From Calliopsis andreniformis (lineage: Eukaryota > Arthropoda > Insecta > Hymenoptera > Andrenidae), in assembly GCF_051401765.1 (NCBI RefSeq), contig NW_027480467.1:1798001-1862000 (forward strand): DNA of 64,000 nucleotides, read 5' to 3'. Below the pieces are notes generated by a model that saw only the letters and a program-made list of their open reading frames with translations, had not been told where the DNA came from and ran no database searches. Below, piece after piece: positions 63,287 to 64,000 of the stretch (position 1 is the first letter of the stretch; each line of letters opens with the position of its first letter). Both the position numbers and the translations under genes were made by a program.

Positions 63287-64000
63287 TCAATCCTCAATCC
63301 TCAATCCTCAATCCTCAACCCTCAGCCCTCATCCTCAATCCTCAATCCTGAATCCTCAATCCTCAATGTTCAATCCTCAATACTCAGTCTTCAACCATCA
63401 ATCCTCAATACTCAATCCTCAATCCTCAATCCTCAATCATCAATCCTCAATCCTCAATCATCAACCTTCAATCCTCAATACTCAATCTTCAATCCTGAAT
63501 ACTCAATCATCAATATTCAACACACAGCCATCAACCATCTATTCTCAATACTCAAGAGAATATCCTGAATTCTCATGACTCAATACTCAATCCACAGTAT
63601 TCAATAATCAAATCTCGATCCTCAAACATCAATTCTCAACACTCAATCCTCAACACTCGGTCCTCTCTCTTCAATCCTCCATCCTCAATCCTCTATCCCC
63701 AAGCGGCAATTCTCAATCCTCAATCCTCAACCCTCAATCCTCAGTCCTCAAACCTCAATTCCGAATCCTCAATCCTGAATCCTCAATCTTCAGCTCTCGG
63801 TCATCAACAATCAGTTGTCAATCCTCAATCCTCAATAGAATATCCTCAATTCACAGTTTTCAATACTCAATACTCAATCTGCAATCTTCCAACCTCTATC
63901 CACAAACATCAATTCTCATCACTCAGCCCTCAACACTCAGTCCTCAATGTTCAATCCTCAATCCTCAATTCTCAATCTTCATTCCTCAATACTGAATCTT
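63287..64000 (+). repeat. Edge-truncated copy of 56,569-57,282
   Basis: D 63366, C 63657, B1 63850, all at offset 6,718 from 56648, 56939 and 57132. Every private variant of that copy is retained. The copy is still matching at the last base, so its true end lies outside the window. Confidence 0.9.
63509..63849 (+). repeat. C block, type 3, fused to B1 (anchor 63657)
   Basis: Sister of 56939 with all its private variants. It lies only 734 nt after the previous C anchor, the closest C pair in the window. Confidence 0.87.

Larger units (their letters stand above)
9873..63400 (+). repeat. Family D block (anchor ATGTTCAATCCTC)
   Basis: Recurrent AATGTTCAATCCTCAATAC followed by CAGTCTTCAATCATC. 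The ATG of the motif is at 9873, 10208, 14950, 15285, 20337 (variant AATACTC), 25589, 25924, 30108, 35109, 35444, 38536, 42061, 42928, 43263 (TTCTATCC), 46246, 50167, 51520, 54859, 56648, 60713 and 63366. Pairs 335 nt apart occur at 9873/10208, 14950/15285, 25589/25924, 35109/35444 and 42928/43263. From 46 kb rightward D lies 291 nt before a C anchor. These ATGs are why many spurious ORFs begin with MFNPQYSVFN. Confidence 0.85.
2669..63870 (+). repeat. Family B block, 41 dispersed copies (anchor TTCACAG)
   Basis: A diverged block of about 200 nt, centred on TTCACAGTTTTC and usually preceded by AATAGAATATCC, followed by CTATCCACAAACATC and CAACACTCAGTCC. Anchor starts: 2669, 5134, 5728, 9245, 14322, 17495, 18124, 19709, 21426, 22851, 23613, 25213, 27158, 28758, 29479, 31120, 33241, 34733, 36930, 39770, 40839, 41503, 42552, 44114, 45183, 45778, 46730, 49393 (CTCACAG), 51158, 51997, 53085, 54056, 55343, 56083, 57132, 59269, 60149, 61197, 62095, 63116, 63850. 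Three subtypes: B1 (CAATCTGCAATCTTCC downstream), B2 (CAATCCCCAATCTTC, mostly right after C blocks) and B3 (ATACAATATCATC upstream; some copies read ACAGGTTTC). It is among the blocks farthest from the consensus heptamer yet is the most frequent and is well conserved between copies. Density rises to the right. Confidence 0.9.
1..64000 (+). repeat. TCCTCAA heptamer satellite array with higher-order structure
   Basis: Every line of the window is built from TCCTCAA (complement TTGAGGA) or one- to three-base variants of it, such as TACTCAA, TTCTCAA, TCTTCAA, TCATCAA and TCCTCAG. The orientation never changes. Perfect runs are short, up to 9 units at 21735-21797 and 31450-31512. Diverged blocks also divide almost wholly into 7-mers, so the register is held over long distances. 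Recurrent register breaks are a 6-nt unit CATCCT (after CAGTCCT or CAGCCCT) and single-base indels near 1970, 35595, 38403 and 49850. The array runs off both edges. I see no gene, transposon, tRNA, rRNA or regulatory element in any part. The biological context is inferred to be eukaryotic heterochromatin; the species is unknown. Confidence 0.97.

Noticed and set aside
5134..63850. Transposon origin of block B
   Set aside because: The block has no terminal repeats, target duplications or coding remnant, and it divides into 7-mers in phase with its surroundings, so it is a diverged part of the satellite itself.
1..64000. CRISPR array
   Set aside because: The repeats are 7 nt and contiguous, with no unique spacers of constant length and no cas genes.
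1..64000. Telomere or subtelomeric telomere-like repeat
   Set aside because: TTGAGGA differs from the TTAGGG, TTTAGGG and TTAGG families, and the array is internally divergent with kilobase duplications, unlike a telomerase product.
1..64000. Bacterial heptamer repeats such as cyanobacterial STRR elements
   Set aside because: Those are short arrays among genes. 64 kb of continuous satellite without a gene does not fit a bacterial chromosome.
1..64000. CCAAT boxes, TATA-like AATATC, heat-shock-like GAA/TTC runs
   Set aside because: They arise from the repeat at many positions (CCCCAATCC, GAATATCC, TGAATTC) with no spacing or context of a promoter.
1..64000. Inverted copies or hairpin structures
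   Set aside because: I found no stretch of TTGAGGA orientation on the given strand. Local palindromes are limited to short sites such as GAATTC and CAATTG.
1..64000. tRNA, rRNA or other structured RNA genes
   Set aside because: No G-containing stems are possible on the given strand beyond rare variants, and no conserved RNA motif was seen on either strand.

Overview
The whole 64 kb is one satellite array. The basic unit is a heptamer, TCCTCAA on the given strand (TTGAGGA on the other), repeated in one orientation from the first base to the last, roughly 9,100 units. I see no unique sequence, transposon, RNA gene, believable protein gene or inversion. The given strand is almost free of G, so strand asymmetry is extreme. 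A 64 kb tandem satellite with nested duplications points to a eukaryotic nuclear genome, probably a heterochromatic (pericentromeric, subtelomeric or sex-linked) block. The sequence does not show which lineage, and I do not recognise the satellite.

It is not a plain microsatellite. Perfect runs are short (the longest I found is 9 units). Between them lie diverged heptamers in fixed order, forming recognisable blocks that recur along the array. I name five families by anchor motifs: A (GAATATCCTGG), B (TTCACAGTTTTC, 41 copies), C (ACACTCGGTCCTCTC, 15 copies), D (AATGTTCAATCC) and E (AGTCATGAATACTCC). Distances inside composites are conserved (C to B usually 193 nt, D to C usually 291 nt, C to downstream D 569 nt, D to D 335 nt, D to E 205 nt), while distances between composites vary from 0.7 to 19 kb. 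This is a higher-order repeat with no single period, as expected from unequal exchange and segmental duplication of different lengths.

Layout. 1-6.1 kb: a 2.87 kb-spaced duplication with type 1 C blocks, then B-rich sequence. 6.1-15.9 kb: a near-identical tandem pair of 4,744 and 5,077 bp that differ by one 333 bp indel. 15.9-25.5 kb: shorter overlapping duplications (offsets 2,214, 3,309, 2,180 and 5,489) rich in A blocks. 22.5-34.7 kb: type 2 C blocks. 25.5-44.2 kb: four copies of a D-D-E module, two of which carry an extra 383 bp duplication. 42-64 kb: type 3 C blocks, the highest B density, and local tandem duplications of 595, 285, 740 and 1,919 bp. The right edge lies inside a copy of 56.57-57.28 kb, so the array continues past both edges.

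The many open reading frames are a product of the repeat. Heptamers times codons give a 21 nt period with no stop in any forward frame, all three frames encode the same NPQSSIL heptapeptide, and every reverse frame has TGA each 21 nt. None is annotated as a gene.
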